Counted from the first letter of the stretch, positions 1 to 12,608 are shown. The stretch is DNA of 64,000 bases from Coix lacryma-jobi var. lacryma-jobi (GCA_009763385.1 CM019827.1:118305964-118369963), one strand, 5' to 3'. A program made the numbers and translations. The notes: a model not told the origin generated them from the letters alone.

Positions 1-937
1 TATGGATAGCCTTCACTTCCAGTGGGGAAAGCTTCCCCACGAGCTCGTCCGTCCACTGCTGAACTCGTTTGAAAACAGCTTCGTTCCCGTCCTCGCGCCT
101 CGGAAATTTCTTAAGAGTTTTTTCCCAAACCTTCTCCAGATCCAAACTAGGTTTCTTCAAGCCCCTACCTTCGTACCTTGGGTCATTCTCCACAACGAAC
201 CAAGTCCGCCTCCGGCCAAGAGGCCAAATCTTGGCACAGCAATATTCCTCCACTAAATCACGCGCACACTGAGAACGCGCAACGACCCTCAGGCAATCAA
301 CAGCAGCATGGGCCTCGATGCTCATCTTAGCTTCGGCGCCCACATCTCCAAGCACTGGAAGCTCGCCGCAAAGCTCGGAGCTGTCACTGAGTTTGTAATA
401 GAACCAGAACTCCTGCCACCCGCTGCTCCACTTGTTCTTCTGCGCTTGCACCGGCAGCTCCGCGCCGGCGCGATGGCAAAAGTGTACACCGCGAATTGTC
501 CAAGGCTGGTCTTGCCCTCGCTGTCCGTAATCTTGCGAGGCTGCATGTGAACGCGATGAGTGCGAACAAAACCCTCGACATGAGGGACAACCCCCTGAGA
601 CCTGCAGGCCCAGACGTAGACCGACATCTTTGTGAAGCAAGAAGGCGTAAGCTGATGAAACCGCAGGTTGAAACTCCGCAGGACCGAAGTCACGAAGGAG
701 TCAGCTGGGAAGCGAAGGCCAGCCGAAAAGAACTCTTCAAACACCACAACTTCATCTGCGTCCGGCTTCGGCACGGTCTCCCACTGCTGGCCCTCGCCTT
801 GCCTTCCTCAACCCAGCCCACCGCACATAAGATGCAATCTCACTTGCGCAAACCCGGCTAAGACCAAACTCGAAGGTAATCCCCTCATCCGCGGCTGTGG
901 GAGAAACAGCGCGAGCAGTTTGCTTCAACCTAGCCAT
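1..937 (-). pseudogene. Tat antisense accessory gene, copy A (N-terminal part, frameshifted)
   Basis: The ATG is at 937-935 and the product begins MARLKQTARA, matching histone H3 tail residues 1-8 except Leu for Thr3. The reading frame continues to about 800, where a missing G relative to copy B shifts it. The next frame (774 to about 322) carries the Transposase_28-like region (PF04195, putative gypsy-type transposon domain), with FPADSFVTSVLR, LRFHQLTPSCF and VRTHRVHMQPRKI. Homology to copy B continues to base 1 and the gene runs off the window. It is transcribed against gag-pol, as is usual for extra genes of Tat elements. The function is not known. It is a frameshifted copy, or a sequencing error sits at about 800. 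Confidence 0.75.
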
Positions 938-1082
938 CTCTTCAGCTGCTAACGCTACCAAACAACGAACGCCTGTCTCAACCCTCGCAGACAAGCTAAA
1001 ACAAACCTTCGCTACAAGCAAATTGCAACAGCAGGATGGCTATAGCAGCAGAGGGCACAATCAAAACTCCCCACCACTCGTT

Positions 1083-1091
1083 CTATTTATA
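1083..1091 (-). promoter_or_regulatory. TATA box of the antisense accessory gene (copy A)
   Basis: TATAAATAG on the minus strand lies about 146 bp upstream of the accessory ATG at 937. Copy B has the same box at nearly the same distance (41,615-41,623, 148 bp before the ATG). The conserved sequence and spacing suggest a dedicated antisense promoter outside the LTR. Confidence 0.7.
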
Positions 1092-1308
1092 GGCCGGAGA
1101 CGAGCCCCTCACCCGATGAAGTCGGCACGACAACCAAAAAACGCAGCGCAAAAAAACGAAACAGGCTTCAATAGTATAAAACAACACCACAACGGCCCAG
1201 CCCAAAGCAGCCGCGGGCGTCGCTGCAGAGGGCCCCTTTTTTGTCCCCATTAAAGGCGCTGCTTGGGCCTAAACACGGTCTTTTAGATCCAAGACAACGA
1301 GGGGCCAC

Positions 1309-2044
1309 TGTTGGGGGAAAGGACCCTCGGCAGAAGCGCCGCTCGAACTGGTGCTCGAAATTAGCCCTCGCGCAACGCCTAATGTCCTTGCGAGGTCCCT
1401 CTCCCGTTGGAGACCGTTACCCTGACCCCCGGACGCGGGTCAACCCTCGTCGCTTTGTTGTACTTCCGTGCAGGTCTAAGGCGACGGTCGCACTGCAGGA
1501 GACCTTCGCTGACTCACGACGCCACCTTCGCTTGGAGCGAAGGTTGAGGCAAGCGGCAAGTATGCGCTGCCCCAGAAGCAAGCGAAGCCGAAGATCCGGC
1601 GAGCGCGGCCGAAGGTCAGGATCGCCGCACATCTCCCCGGAGGCGAGTGAAGCCGGAGGTCCGGCAGATGGCGGAGGGGGCGGGCCCGAGGGCGAGCGCG
1701 GCCGAAGGTCAAGACCGCCGCACCTCTCCCCGAAGGTGAACAAGGGCCAGGTGGCGGCGCGCTGGAGTGTGGCCGATTAGGGTTTCCGCTTCAGCTGTGT
1801 ATGTACGCTTTTGCCCCTCCTCCCTGTGCGGAGGCGAGGAATCTTTCCTGTACCCTTTTGTAATTTGGCCCGTGCCCCTTGGCATTCCCTATAAATACCA
1901 AGGGGATGAACAGTGTAAGGGACGACCTTTTGGGAGTTTGAGCACCTTCCACTTCCGTCTTACCTTCGCTACTGCATCCGACACTTGGCCGCCTTCGCTC
2001 TTTCCTCTGCACAAGTGCGGAGGTGGGGCAAGTGCGTTCCAACA
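1309..2044 (+). repeat. 3' LTR of Tat copy A
   Basis: It runs from TGTTGGGGGAAAGG, right after the polypurine tract, to GTTCCAACA at the satellite junction (736 bp). It is homologous over most of its length to the 633- and ~649-bp LTRs of copy B. Most of the extra length comes from a diverged tandem duplication with a ~93-bp offset: GCGAGCGCGGCCGAAGGTCA begins at both 1,599 and 1,692. A TATAAATA box lies at 1,890-1,897. Confidence 0.88.
1875..1905 (+). promoter_or_regulatory. LTR promoter: TATA box inside a 12-bp inverted repeat
   Basis: CCCCTTGGCATT (1,875-1,886) and AATACCAAGGGG (1,894-1,905) form an inverted repeat with one mismatch around CCCTATA; TATAAATA is at 1,890-1,897. The two LTRs of copy B have the same structure with a perfect 12-bp stem, so it is a family feature. 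It is the expected core promoter for the genomic transcript. Confidence 0.65.
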
Positions 2045-5039
2045 CCTCGCGCGCTGGAAACGCATGGGGCGTCTTGGGCACCCCGCTAGCTATCCGCGAC
2101 TGTGGCCAAACCCGCGCGGACGCGCCGGCCTCCTCCGTTTTCGGCCGATTTTTTTGATAACGCTAGTACACGGCCTATTTCTACCCCATCGTCCCCCTCT
2201 CGGCGCCCGGTTCGCCCCAAGGACGGAAGCCTCGCGCGCTGGAAACGCGTGGGGCGTCTTGCGCACCCGCTAGCTATCCGCGACTGTGGCCAAACCCGCG
2301 CGGACGCGCCGGCCTCCTCCGTTTTCGGCCGATTTTTCCGTTAACGCTAGTACACCGCCTATTTCTACCCCATCGTCCCCCTCCCGGTACCCGGTTCGCC
2401 CCAAGGACGGAAGCCTTGCGTGCTGGAAACGCATGGGGCGTCTTGGGCACCCCGCTAGCTATCCGCGACTGTGGCCAAACCCGCGCAGACGCGACGGCCT
2501 CTTCTGTTTTCGGCCGATTTTTCGGTTAACGCTAGTACATGGCCTATTTCTACCCCATCGTCCCCCTCCCGGCGCTCGGTTCGCCCCAAGGATGGAAGCC
2601 TCGCGCGCTGGAAATGCATGGGGCGTCTTGGGAACCCCGCTAGCTATCCGCGACTGTGGCCAAACCCGCGCGGACGCACCGGCCTCCTCTGGTTTCGGCC
2701 AATTTTTCCGTTAACGCTAGTACACGGCCTATTTCTACCCCATCGTCCCCCTCCTGGCGCCCGGTTCGCCCCAAGAACGGAAGCCTCGCGCGCTGGAAAC
2801 GCATAAGGCGTCTTGGGCACCCCGCTAGCTATCCGCGACTGTGGCCAAACCCACGCGGACGCGCCAGCCTCCTCCATTTTCGGCCGATTTTTCCGTTAAC
2901 GCTAGTACACGGCCTATTTCTACCCCATCGTCGCCCTCCCGGCGCTCGGTTCGCCCCAAGGACGGAAGCCTCGCGCGCTGGAAACGCATGGGGCGTCTTG
3001 GGCACCCCGCTAGCTATCCGCGACTGTGGCCAAACCCGCGCGGATGCGCCGTCCTCCTCTGGTTTCGGCCGATTTCTCCGTTAACGCTAGTACACGGCCT
3101 ATTTCTACCCCATCGTCGCCCTCCCGGCGCTCGGTTCGCCCCAAGGACGGAAGCCTCGCACGCTGGAAACGCATGGGGCGTCTTGGGCACCCAGCTAGCT
3201 ATCCGCGACTGTGGCCAAACCCGCGCGGACGCGCCGGCCTCCTCTGGTTTCGGCCGATTTTTCCGTTAACGCTAGTACACGGCCTATTTTCTACCCCATC
3301 GTCCCCCTCCGGCGCCCGGTTCGCCCCAAGGACGGAAGCCTCGCGCGCTGGAAACGCATGGGGCGTCTTGGGGACCCCGCTAGCTATCTGCGACTGTGGC
3401 CAAACCCGTGCGGACGCGCCGGCCTCCTCCGTTTTCGGCCGATTTTTCCGATAACGCTAGTACACGGCCTATTTCTACCCCATCGTCCCCCTCCCGGCGC
3501 CCGGTTCGCCCCAAGGATGGAAGCCTCGCGCGCTGGAAACGCATGGGGCGTCTTGGGCACCCCGCTAGCTATCCGCGACTGTGGCCAAACCCGCGCGGAC
3601 GCGCCGGCCTCCTCTGGTTTCGGCCGATTTTTCCGTTAACGCTAGTACACGGCCTATTTCTACCCCATCGTCCCCCTCCCGGCGCCCGGTTCGCCCCAAG
3701 GACGGAAGCCTCGCGCGCTGGAAACGCATGGGGCGTCTTGGGCACCCCGCTAGCTATCCGCGACTGTGGCTAAACCCGCACGGACGTGCCGGCCTCCTCC
3801 GTTTTCGGCCAATTTTTCCGTTAACGCTAGTACACGGCCTATTTCTACCCCATCGTCCCCCTCCCGGCGCCCGGTTCGCCCCAAGGACGGAAGCCTCGCG
3901 CGCTGGAAACGCATGGGGCGTCTTGGGCACGCCGCTAGCTATCCGCGACTGTGGCCAAACCCGCGCGGACGCGCATGCCTCCTCTGGTTTCGGCCGATTT
4001 TTCCGTTAACGCTAGTACACGGCCTATTTCTACCCCATCGTCGCCCTCCCGGCGCCCGGTTCGCCCCAAGAACGGAAGCCTCGCGCGCTGGAAACGCATG
4101 GGGTGTCTTGGGGACCCCGCTAGCTATCCGCGACTGTGGCCAAACCCGCGTGGACGCGCCGGCCTCCTCCGTTTTTGGCCGATTTTTCCGATAATGCTAG
4201 TACACGGCCTATTTCTACCCCATCGTCCCCCTCCCGGCGCCCGGTTCGCCCCAAGGACCGAAGCCTCGCGCGCTGAAAACGCATGGGGCGTCTTGGGCAC
4301 CCCGCTAGCTATCCGCGACTGTGGCCAAACCCGCGCGGACGCCCTGGCCTCCTCCGTTTTCGGCCGATTTTTCCATTAACGCTAGTACACGGCCTATTTC
4401 TACCCCATCGTCACCCTCCCGGCGCCCGATTCGCCCCAAGGACGGAAGCCTCGCGCGCTGGAAACGCATGGGGCATCTTGGGCACCCGGCTAGCTATCCG
4501 CGACTGTGGCCAAACCTGCGCGGACGCGCCGGCCTCCTCCGTTTTCGGCCGATTTTTCCGATAACGCTAGTACACGGCCTATTTCTACCCCATCGTCCCC
4601 CTCCCGGCGCCCGGTTCGCCCCAAGGACGAAAGCCTCGCGCGCTGGAAACGCATGGGGCGTCTTGGGACCCCGCTAGCTATCCGCGGCTGTGGCCAAACC
4701 CGCGCGGACGCGCGGGCCTCCTCTATTTTCGGCCGATTTTTCCGTTAACGCTAGTACACGGCCTATTTCTACCCCATCGTCCCCCTCCCGGCGCCCGTTT
4801 CGCCCCAAGGACGGAAGCCTCGCGCGCTGGAAACGCATGGGGCATCTTGGGCACCCGCTAGCTATCCGCGACTGTGGCCAAACCCGCGCGGACGCGCCGG
4901 CCTCCTCCGTTTTCGGCCGATTTTTCCGTTAACGCTAGTACACGGCCTATTTCTACCCCATCGTCCCCCTCCCGGCGCCCGGTTCGCCAAGGACGGAAGC
5001 CTCGCGCGCTGGAAACGCATGGGGCGTCTTGGGCACCCC

Positions 5040-8000
5040 GCTAGCTATCCGTGACTGTAGCCAAACCCGCGCGGACGCCCCGGCCTCCTCCGTTTTCGGC
5101 TGATTTTTCCGTTAACGCTAGTACACGGCCTATTTCTACCCCATCGTCCCCCTCCCGGCGCCCGGTTCGCCCCAAAGACGGAAGCCTCGCGCGCTGGAAA
5201 TGCATGGGGCGTCTTGGGACCCCGCTAGCTATCCACGACTGTGGCCAAACCCGCGCGGACGCGCTGGCCTCCTCCGTTTTCGGCCGATTTTTCCGTTAAC
5301 GCTAGTACACGGCCTATTTCTACCCCATCGTCCCCCTCCCGGCGCCCGGTTCGCCCAAGGACGGAAGCCTCGCGCGCTGGAAACGCATGGGGCGTCTTGG
5401 GCACCCCGCTAGCTATCCGCGACTGTGGCCAAACCCGCGCGGACGCGCATGCCTCCTCTGGTTTCGGCCGATTTTTCTGTTAACGCTAGTACACGGCCTA
5501 TTTCTACCCCATCGTCGCCCTCCCGGCGCCCGGTTCGCCACAAGGACAGAAGCCTCGCGCGCTGGAAACGCATGGGGCGTCTTGGGACCCGCTAGCTATC
5601 CGCGACTGTGGCCAAACTCGCGCGGACGCGCCGGCCTCCTCTGTTTTCGGCCGATTTTTCGTTAACGCTAGTACACGGCCTATTTCTACCCATCGTCGCC
5701 CTCCCGGCGCCCGATTCGCCCCAAGGACGGAAGCCTCGCGCGCTGGAAACGCATGGGCATCTTGGGCACCCCGCTAGCTATCCGCGACTGTGGCCAAACC
5801 CGCGCGAACGCGCCGGCCTCCTCCGTTTTCGGCCGATTTTTCCGATAACGCTAGTACACGGCCTATTTCTACCCCATCGTCCCCCTCCCGGCGCCCGGTT
5901 CGCCCCAAGGACGGAAGCCTCGCGCGCTGGAAACGCATGGGGCGTCTTGGGCACCCCGCTAGCTATCCGCGACTGTGGCCAAACTCGCGCGGACGCCCCG
6001 GCCTCCTCCGTTTTCGGCCGATTTTTCCATTAACGCTAGTACACGGCCTATTTCTACCCCATCGTCGCCCTCCCGGCGCCCGATTCGCCCCAAGGATGGA
6101 AGCCTCGCGCGCTGGAAACGCATGGGGCGTCTTGGGCACCCGGCTAGCTATCCACGACTGTGGCCAAACCCGCGCGACGCGCCGGCCTCCTCCGTTTTCG
6201 GCCGATTTTTCCGATAACGCTAGTACACGGCCTATTTCTACCCCATCGTCCCCCTCCCGGCGCCCGGTTCGCCCCAAGGACGGAAGCCTCGCGCGCTGGA
6301 AACGCTTGGGCGTCTTGGGACCCTGCTAGCTATCCGCGACTGTGGCCAAACCGCGCGGACGCACCGGCCTCCTCCGTTTCGGCCGATTTTTCCGTTAACG
6401 CTAGTACACGGCCTATTTCTACCCCATCGTCCCCCACCCGGCGCCCGGTTCGCCCCAAGGACGGAAGCCTCGTGCGCTGGAAACGCATGGAGCATCTTGG
6501 GCACCCCGCTAGCTATCCGCGACTGTGGCCAAACCCGCGCGGACGCGCCGGCCTCCTCCGTTTTCGGCCGATTTTCCGATAACGCTAGTACACGGCCTAT
6601 TTCTACTGCATCGTCCCCCTCCCGACGCCCGGTTCGGCCCAAGGACGGAAGCCTCGCGCGCTGGAAACGCATGGGGCATCTTGGGCACCCCGCTAGCTAT
6701 CCGCGACTGTGGCCAAACCCGCGCGGACGCCCCGGCCTCCTCCTTTTTCTGCTGATTTTTCCGTTAACGCTAGTACACGGCCTATTTCTACCCCATCGTC
6801 CCCCTCCCGGCGCCCGGTTCGCCCCAAGGACGGAAGCCTCGCGCGCTGGAAACGCATGGGGCTCTTGGGCACCCAGCTAGCTATCCGCGACTGTGGCCAA
6901 ACCCGCGCAGACGCGCCGGCCTCCTCCGTTTTCGGCCGATTTTTCCGTTAACGCTAGTACATGGCCTATTTCTACCCCATCGTCCCCCTCCCGGTGCCCG
7001 GTTCGCCCCAAGGACGGAAGCCATGCATGCTGGAAACGCATGGGGCGTCTTGGGCACCCCGCTAGCTATCCGCCACTGTGGCCAAACCCGCACGGACGCG
7101 ACGGCCTCCTCCGTTTTCGGCCGATTTTTCCGTTAACGCTAGTACACGGCCTATTTCTACCCCATCGTCCCCCTCCCGGCGCTCGGTTCGCCCCAAGGAC
7201 GGAAGCCTCGCGCGCTGGAAACGCATGGGGTGTCTTGGGCACCCCGCTAGCTATCCGCGACTGTGGCCAAACCTGCGCGGACGCGCCAGCCTCCTCCGTT
7301 TTCGGCCGATTTTTCCGATAACGATAGTACACGGCCTATTTCTACCCCATCGTCCCCCTCCCGGCGCCCGGTTCGCCCCAAGGACGGAAGCCTCGCGCGG
7401 TGGAAACGCATGGGGCGTCTTGGGCACCCCGCTAGCTATCCGCGACTCGGCCAAAACCGCGCGGACGACCCGCCTCCTCCGTTTTCGGCCGATTTTTCGT
7501 TAACGCTAGTACACGGCCTATTTCTACCCCATCGTCCCCCTCCCAGCGCCCGGTTCGCCCAAGGACGGAAGCCTCGCGCGCTGGAAACGCATGGGGCGTC
7601 TTGGGCACCCGGCTAGCTATCCGCGACTGTGGCCAAACGCGCGGACGCGGCGGTCCTCCGTTTTCGGCCGATTTTTCCGTTAACGCTAGTACACGGCCTA
7701 TTTCTAACCCATCGTCCCCCTCCCGGCGCCCGGTTCGCCCCAAGGACGGAAGTCTCGCGCGCTGGAAACGCATGGGGCGTCTTGGGCACCCGGCTAGCTA
7801 TCGGCGACTGTGGCCAAACCCGCGCGGACGCCCCGGCCTCCTCCGTTTTTGGCCGATTTTTCCGATAATGCTAGTACACGGCCTATTTCTACCCGATCGT
7901 CCCCCTCCCGGCGCCCGGTTCGCCCCAAGGACGGAAGCCTCGCGCGCTGGAAACGCATGGGGCGTCTGGGGACCCCGCTAGCTATCCGCGACTGTGGCCA

Positions 8001-8530
8001 AACCCGCGCGGACGCGCCGGCCTCCTCCGTTTTCGGCCGATTTTTCCGATAACGCTAGTACACGGCCTATTTCTACCCCATCGTCCCCCTCCCGGCGACC
8101 GGTTCGCCCCAAGGACGGAAGCCTCGCGCGCTGGAAACGCATGGGGCGTCTTGGGCACCCCGCTAGTTATCCGCGACTGTGGCCAAACCCGCGCGGACGC
8201 GCCGGCCTCCTCTGTTTTCGGCTGATTTTTCCGATAACGCTAGTACACAGCCTATTTCTACCCCATCGTCCCCCTCTCGGCGCCCGGTTCGGCCCAAGGA
8301 CGGAAGCCTCGCGCGCTGGAAACGCATGGGGCGTCTTGGGCACCCCGCTAGCTATCCGCGACTGTGGCTAAAACCGCGCGGACGCGCCGGCCTCCTCCGT
8401 TTTCGGCCGATTTTTCCGTTAACGCTAGTACACGGCCTATTTCTACCCCATCGTCCCCCTCCCGGCGCCCGGTTCGCCCCAAGGACGGAAGCCTCGCGCG
8501 CTGGAAACGCATGGGGCGTCTTGGGCACCC
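5040..8530 (+). repeat. Higher-order block, first copy (~19 monomers)
   Basis: A set of rare monomer variants appears here in order and again about 3,490-3,500 bp downstream: GTGACTGTAGCC (5,051 and 8,542), GCGCATGCCTCC (5,445 and 8,934), GGAGCATCTTGG (6,489 and 9,983), ACTGCATCGTCC (6,606 and 10,100), TTTCTGCTG (6,746 and 10,241), CGCCACTGTGG (about 7,071 and 10,567) and ACGATAGTACACGG (about 7,321 and 10,818). This is a segmental duplication of about 19 units. The edges are approximate. Confidence 0.85.
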
Positions 8531-11500
8531 GCTAGCTATCTGTGACTGTAGCCAAACCCGCGCGGACGCCCCGGCCTCCTCCGTTTTCGGCTGATTTTTC
8601 CGTTAACGCTAGTACACGGCCTATTTCTACCCCATCGTCCCCCTCCCGGCGCCCGGTTCGCCCCAAGGACGGAAGCCTCGCGCGCTGGAAATGCATGGGG
8701 CGTCTTGGGACCCCGCTAGCTATCCACGACTGTGGCCAAACCCGCGCGGACGCGCTGGCCTCCTCCGTTTTCGGCCGATTTTTCCGTTAACGCTAGTACA
8801 CGGCCTATTTCTACCCCATCGTCCCCTCCCGGCGCCCGGTCGCCCAAGGACGGAAGCCTCGCGCGCTGGAAATGCATGGGGCGTCTTGGGCACCCCGCTA
8901 GCTATCCGCGACTGTGGCCAAACCCGCGCGGACGCGCATGCCTCCTCTGGTTTCGACCGATTTTTCCGTTAACGCTAGTACACGGCCTATTTCTACCCCA
9001 TCGTCGCCCTCCCGGCGCCCGGTTCGCCCCAAGGACAGAAGCCTCGCGCGCTGGAAACGCATGGGGCGTCTTGGGACCCCGCTAGCTATCCGCGACTGTG
9101 GCCAAACTCGCGCGGACGCGCCGGCCTCCTCTGTTTTCGGCCGATTTTTCCGTTAACGCTAGTACACGGCCTATTTCTACCCCATCGTCGCCCCTCCCGG
9201 CGCCCGATTCGCCCCAAGGACGGAAGCCTCGCGCGCTGGAAACGCATGGGGCATCTTGGGCACCCCGCTAGCTATCCGCGACTGTGGCCAAACCGCGCGG
9301 ACGCGCCGGCTCCTCCGTTTTCGGCCGATTTTTCCGATTAACGCTAGTACACGGCCTATTTCTACCCCATCGTCCCCCTCCCGGCGCCCGGTTCGCCCAA
9401 GGACGGAAGCCTCGCGCGCTGGAAACGCATGGGGCGTCTTGGGCACCCCGCTAGCTATCCGTGACTGTAGCCAAACCCGCGCGGACGCCCCGGCCTCCTC
9501 CGTTTTCGGCTGATTTTTCCGTTAACGCTAGTACACGGCCTATTTCTACCCCATCGTCCCCCTCCCGGCGCCCGGTTCGCCCCAAGGACGGAAGCCTCGC
9601 GCGCTGGAAACGCATGGGGCGTCTTGGGCACCCGGCTAGCTATCCACGACTGTGGCCAAACCCGCGCGTACGCGCCGGCCTCCTCCGTTTTCGGCCGATT
9701 TTTCCGATAACGCTAGTACACGGCCTATTTCTACCCCATCGTCCCCCTCCCGGCGCCCGGTTCGCCCCAAGGACGGAAGCCTCGCGCGCTGGAAACGCTT
9801 GGGCGTCTTGGGACCCCGCTAGCTATCCGCGACTGTGGCCAAACCCGCGCGGACGCGCCGGCCTCCTCCGTTTTCGGCCGATTTTCCGTTAACGCTAGTA
9901 CACGGCCTATTTCTACCCCATCGTCCCCCACCCGGCGCCCGATTCGCCCCAAGGACGGAAGCCTCGTGCGCTGGAAACGCATGGAGCATCTTGGGCACCC
10001 CGCTAGCTATCCGCGACTGTGGCCAAACCCGCGCGGACGCGCCGGCCTCCTCCGTTTTCGGCCGATTTTTCCGATAACGCTAGTACACGGCCTATTTCTA
10101 CTGCATCGTCCCCCTCCCGACGCCCGGTTCGGCCCAAGGACGGAAGCCTCGCGCGCTGGAAACGCATGGGGCATCTTGGGCACCCCGCTAGCTATCCGTG
10201 ACTGTGGCAAAACCCGCGCGGACGCCCCGGCCTCCTCCGTTTTCTGCTGATTTTTCCGTTAACGCTAGTACACGGCCTATTTCTACCCCATCGTCCCCCT
10301 CCCGGCGCCCGGTTCGCCCCAAGGACGGAAGCCTCGCGCGCTGGAAACGCATGGGGCCTCTTGGGCACCCCGCTAGCTATCCGCGACTGTGGCCAAACCC
10401 GCGCAGACGCGCCGGCCTCCTCCGTTTTTGGCCGATTTTTCCGTTAACGCTAGTACATGGCCTATTTCTACCCCATCGTCCCCCTCCCGGTGCCCGGTTC
10501 GCCCCAAGGACGGAAGCCTTGCATGCTGGAAACGCATGGGGCGTCTTGGGCACCCCGCTAGCTATCCGCCACTGTGGCAAACCCGCAGCGACGGCACCCA
10601 ACGACGGCCCCCCCGTTTCGGCCGATTTTTCCGTTAACGCTAGTACACGGCCTATTTCTACCCCATCGTCCCCCTCCCGGCGCTCGGTTCGCCCAAGGAC
10701 GGAAGCCTCGCGCGCTGGAAACGCATGGGGGTCTTGGGCACCCCGCTAGCTATCCGCGACTGTGGCCAAACCTGCGCGGACGCGCCAGCCTCCTCCGTTT
10801 TCGGCCGATTTTCCGATAACGATAGTACACGGCCTATTTCTACCCCATCGTCCCCCTCCCGGCGCCCGGTTCGCCCCAAGGACGGAAGCCTCGCGCGGTG
10901 GAAACGCATGGGGCGTCTTGGGCACCCCGCTAGCTATCCGCGACTCGGCCAAACCCGCGCGGACGACCCGGCCTCCTCCGTTTTCGGCCGATTTTTCCGT
11001 TAACGCTAGTACACGGCCTATTTCTACCCCATCGTCCCCCTCCCAGCGCCCGGTTCGCCCCAAGGATGGAAGCCTCGCGCGCTGGAAACGCATGGGGCGT
11101 CTTGGGCACCCGACTAGCTATCTGCGACCGTGGCCAAACCCGCGCGGACGCCCCGGCCTCCTCCGTTTTTGGCCGATTTTTCCGATAATGCTAGTACACG
11201 GCCTATTTCTTCCCCATCGTCCCCCTCCCGGCGCCCGGTTCGCCCCAAGGACGGAAGCCTCGCGCGCTGGAAACGCATGGGGCGTCTGGGGACCCCGCTA
11301 GCTATCCGCGACTGTGGCCAAAACCCGCGCGGACGCGCCGGCCTCCTCCGTTTTCGGCCGATTTTTCCGATAACGCTAGTACACGGCCTATTTCTACCCC
11401 ATCGTCCCCCCCGACGACCGGTTCGCCCCAAGGACGGAAGCCTCGCGCGCTGGAAACGCATGGGGCGTCTTGGGCACCCGCTAGTTATCCGCGACTGTGG

Positions 11501-11850
11501 CCAAACCCGCGCGGACGCGCCGGCCTCCTCTGTTTTCGGCTGATTTTTTCCGATAACGCTAGTACACAGCCTATTTCTACCCCATCGTCCCCCTCCCGGC
11601 GCCCGGTTCGGCCCAAGAACGGAAGCCTCGTGCGCTGGAAACGCATGGGGCGTCTTGGGCACCCGCTAGCTATCCGCGACTGTGGCTAAACCCGCGCGGA
11701 CGCGCCGGCTCCTCTCCGTTTTCGGCCAATTTTCCGTTAACGCTAGTACACGGCCTATTTCTACCCCATCGTCCCCCTCCCGGCGCCCGGTTCGCCCCAA
11801 GGACGGAAGCCTCGCGCGCTGGAAACGCATGGGTCGTTGGGACCCCGCTA
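8531..11850 (+). repeat. Higher-order block, second copy (~18 monomers)
   Basis: This is the second copy of the block starting near 5,040. From about 7,850 onward the offset falls to about 3,315-3,320 bp: GATAATGCTAG at about 7,865 pairs with 11,185, and CGTCTGGGGACC at about 7,963 pairs with 11,283. One monomer is therefore missing, corresponding to the unit near 7,610-7,790. The right edge is approximate; beyond about 11,860 the variant order no longer follows the first copy. Confidence 0.8.
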
Positions 11851-12608
11851 GCTATCCTCGACTGTGGCCAAACCCGCGCGGACGACCCGGCCTCCTCCGT
11901 TTTCGGCCGATTTTTCCGTTAACGCTAGTACACGGCCTATTTCTACCCCATCGTCCCCCTCCCGGCGCCCGATTCGCCCCAAGGACGGAAGCCTCGCGCG
12001 CTGGAAACGCATGGGGCGTCTTGGGCACCCGGCTAGCTATCCGCGACTGTGGCCAAACCCGCGCGGACGCGTCGGCCTCCTCCGTTTTCGGCCGATTTTT
12101 CCGTTAACGCTAGTACACGGCCTATTTCTAACCCATCGTCCCCCTCCCGGCGCCCGGTTCGCCCCAAGGACGGAAGTCTCGCGCGCTGGAAAGCATGGGG
12201 CGTCTTGGGCACCCGCTAGCTATCCGCGACTGTGGCCAAACCCGCGCGGACGCGCCGGCCTCCTCCATTTTCGGCGATTTTTCCGTTAACGCTTGTACAC
12301 GGCCTATTTCTACCCCATCGTCCCCTCCCGGCGCCCGGTTCGGCCCAAGGACGGAAGCCTCGCGCGCTGGAAATGCATGGGGCGTCTTGGGAACCCCGCT
12401 AGCTATCCGCGACTGTGGCCAAACCCGCGCGGACGCCCCGGCCTCCTCCGTTTTCGGCCGATTTTTCCGTTAACGCTAGTACACGGCCTATTTCTACCCC
12501 ATCGTCGCCCTCCCGGCGCCCGGTTCGCCCCAAGGACGGAAGCCTCGCGCGCTGGAAACGCATGGGGCGTCTTAGGCACCCGGCTAGCTATCCGCGACTG
12601 TGGCCAAA

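Larger units (their letters stand above)
1..2044 (+). mobile_element. Tat-lineage Ty3/gypsy element, copy A (3' end only)
   Basis: This is the 3' end of a Grande-like Tat element whose gag-pol would lie left of the window on the plus strand. It aligns, reverse-complemented, with positions 40,746 to about 42,720 of copy B, including the antisense accessory gene, its promoter, the polypurine tract (ACGAGGGGCCAC, 1,297-1,308) and the 3' LTR. The LTR starts TGTTGGGGG and ends CCAACA next to satellite DNA (CCTCG...). The left target-site duplication is outside the window, so integrity cannot be judged. The lineage call rests on copy B, which has the second, archaeal-type RNase H and the antisense gene typical of Tat elements. 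Confidence 0.85.
2045..12603 (+). repeat. 185-bp GC-rich satellite array, block 1 (about 57 monomers)
   Basis: This is a head-to-tail array of a ~185-bp unit. Recognisable anchors are TGGCCAAACCCGCGCGGACG, TTTTTCCGTTAACGCTAG, TACACGGCCTATTTCTACCC, AAGGACGGAAGCCTCGCGCG and ACCCCGCTAGCTATCCGCGA. A hand-derived consensus unit holds about 26 CpG sites. Spacing is almost exactly 185 bp from 2,045 to about 4,640; beyond that, 1-2 bp indels are frequent. I do not recognise the family: it does not match the maize 180-bp knob repeat or CentC as I remember them. No gene or RNA signal is visible inside. The long ORFs are a by-product of a GC-rich unit with few stop codons. Confidence 0.97.

Noticed and set aside
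2102..12473. Dozens of overlapping 80-180-codon ORFs beginning MAKPARTRRPPP in the satellite
   Set aside because: They start at GTG of TGTGGCC, recur every monomer, and the 185-bp unit shifts frame each time. They are open only because the unit is GC-rich with few stops.
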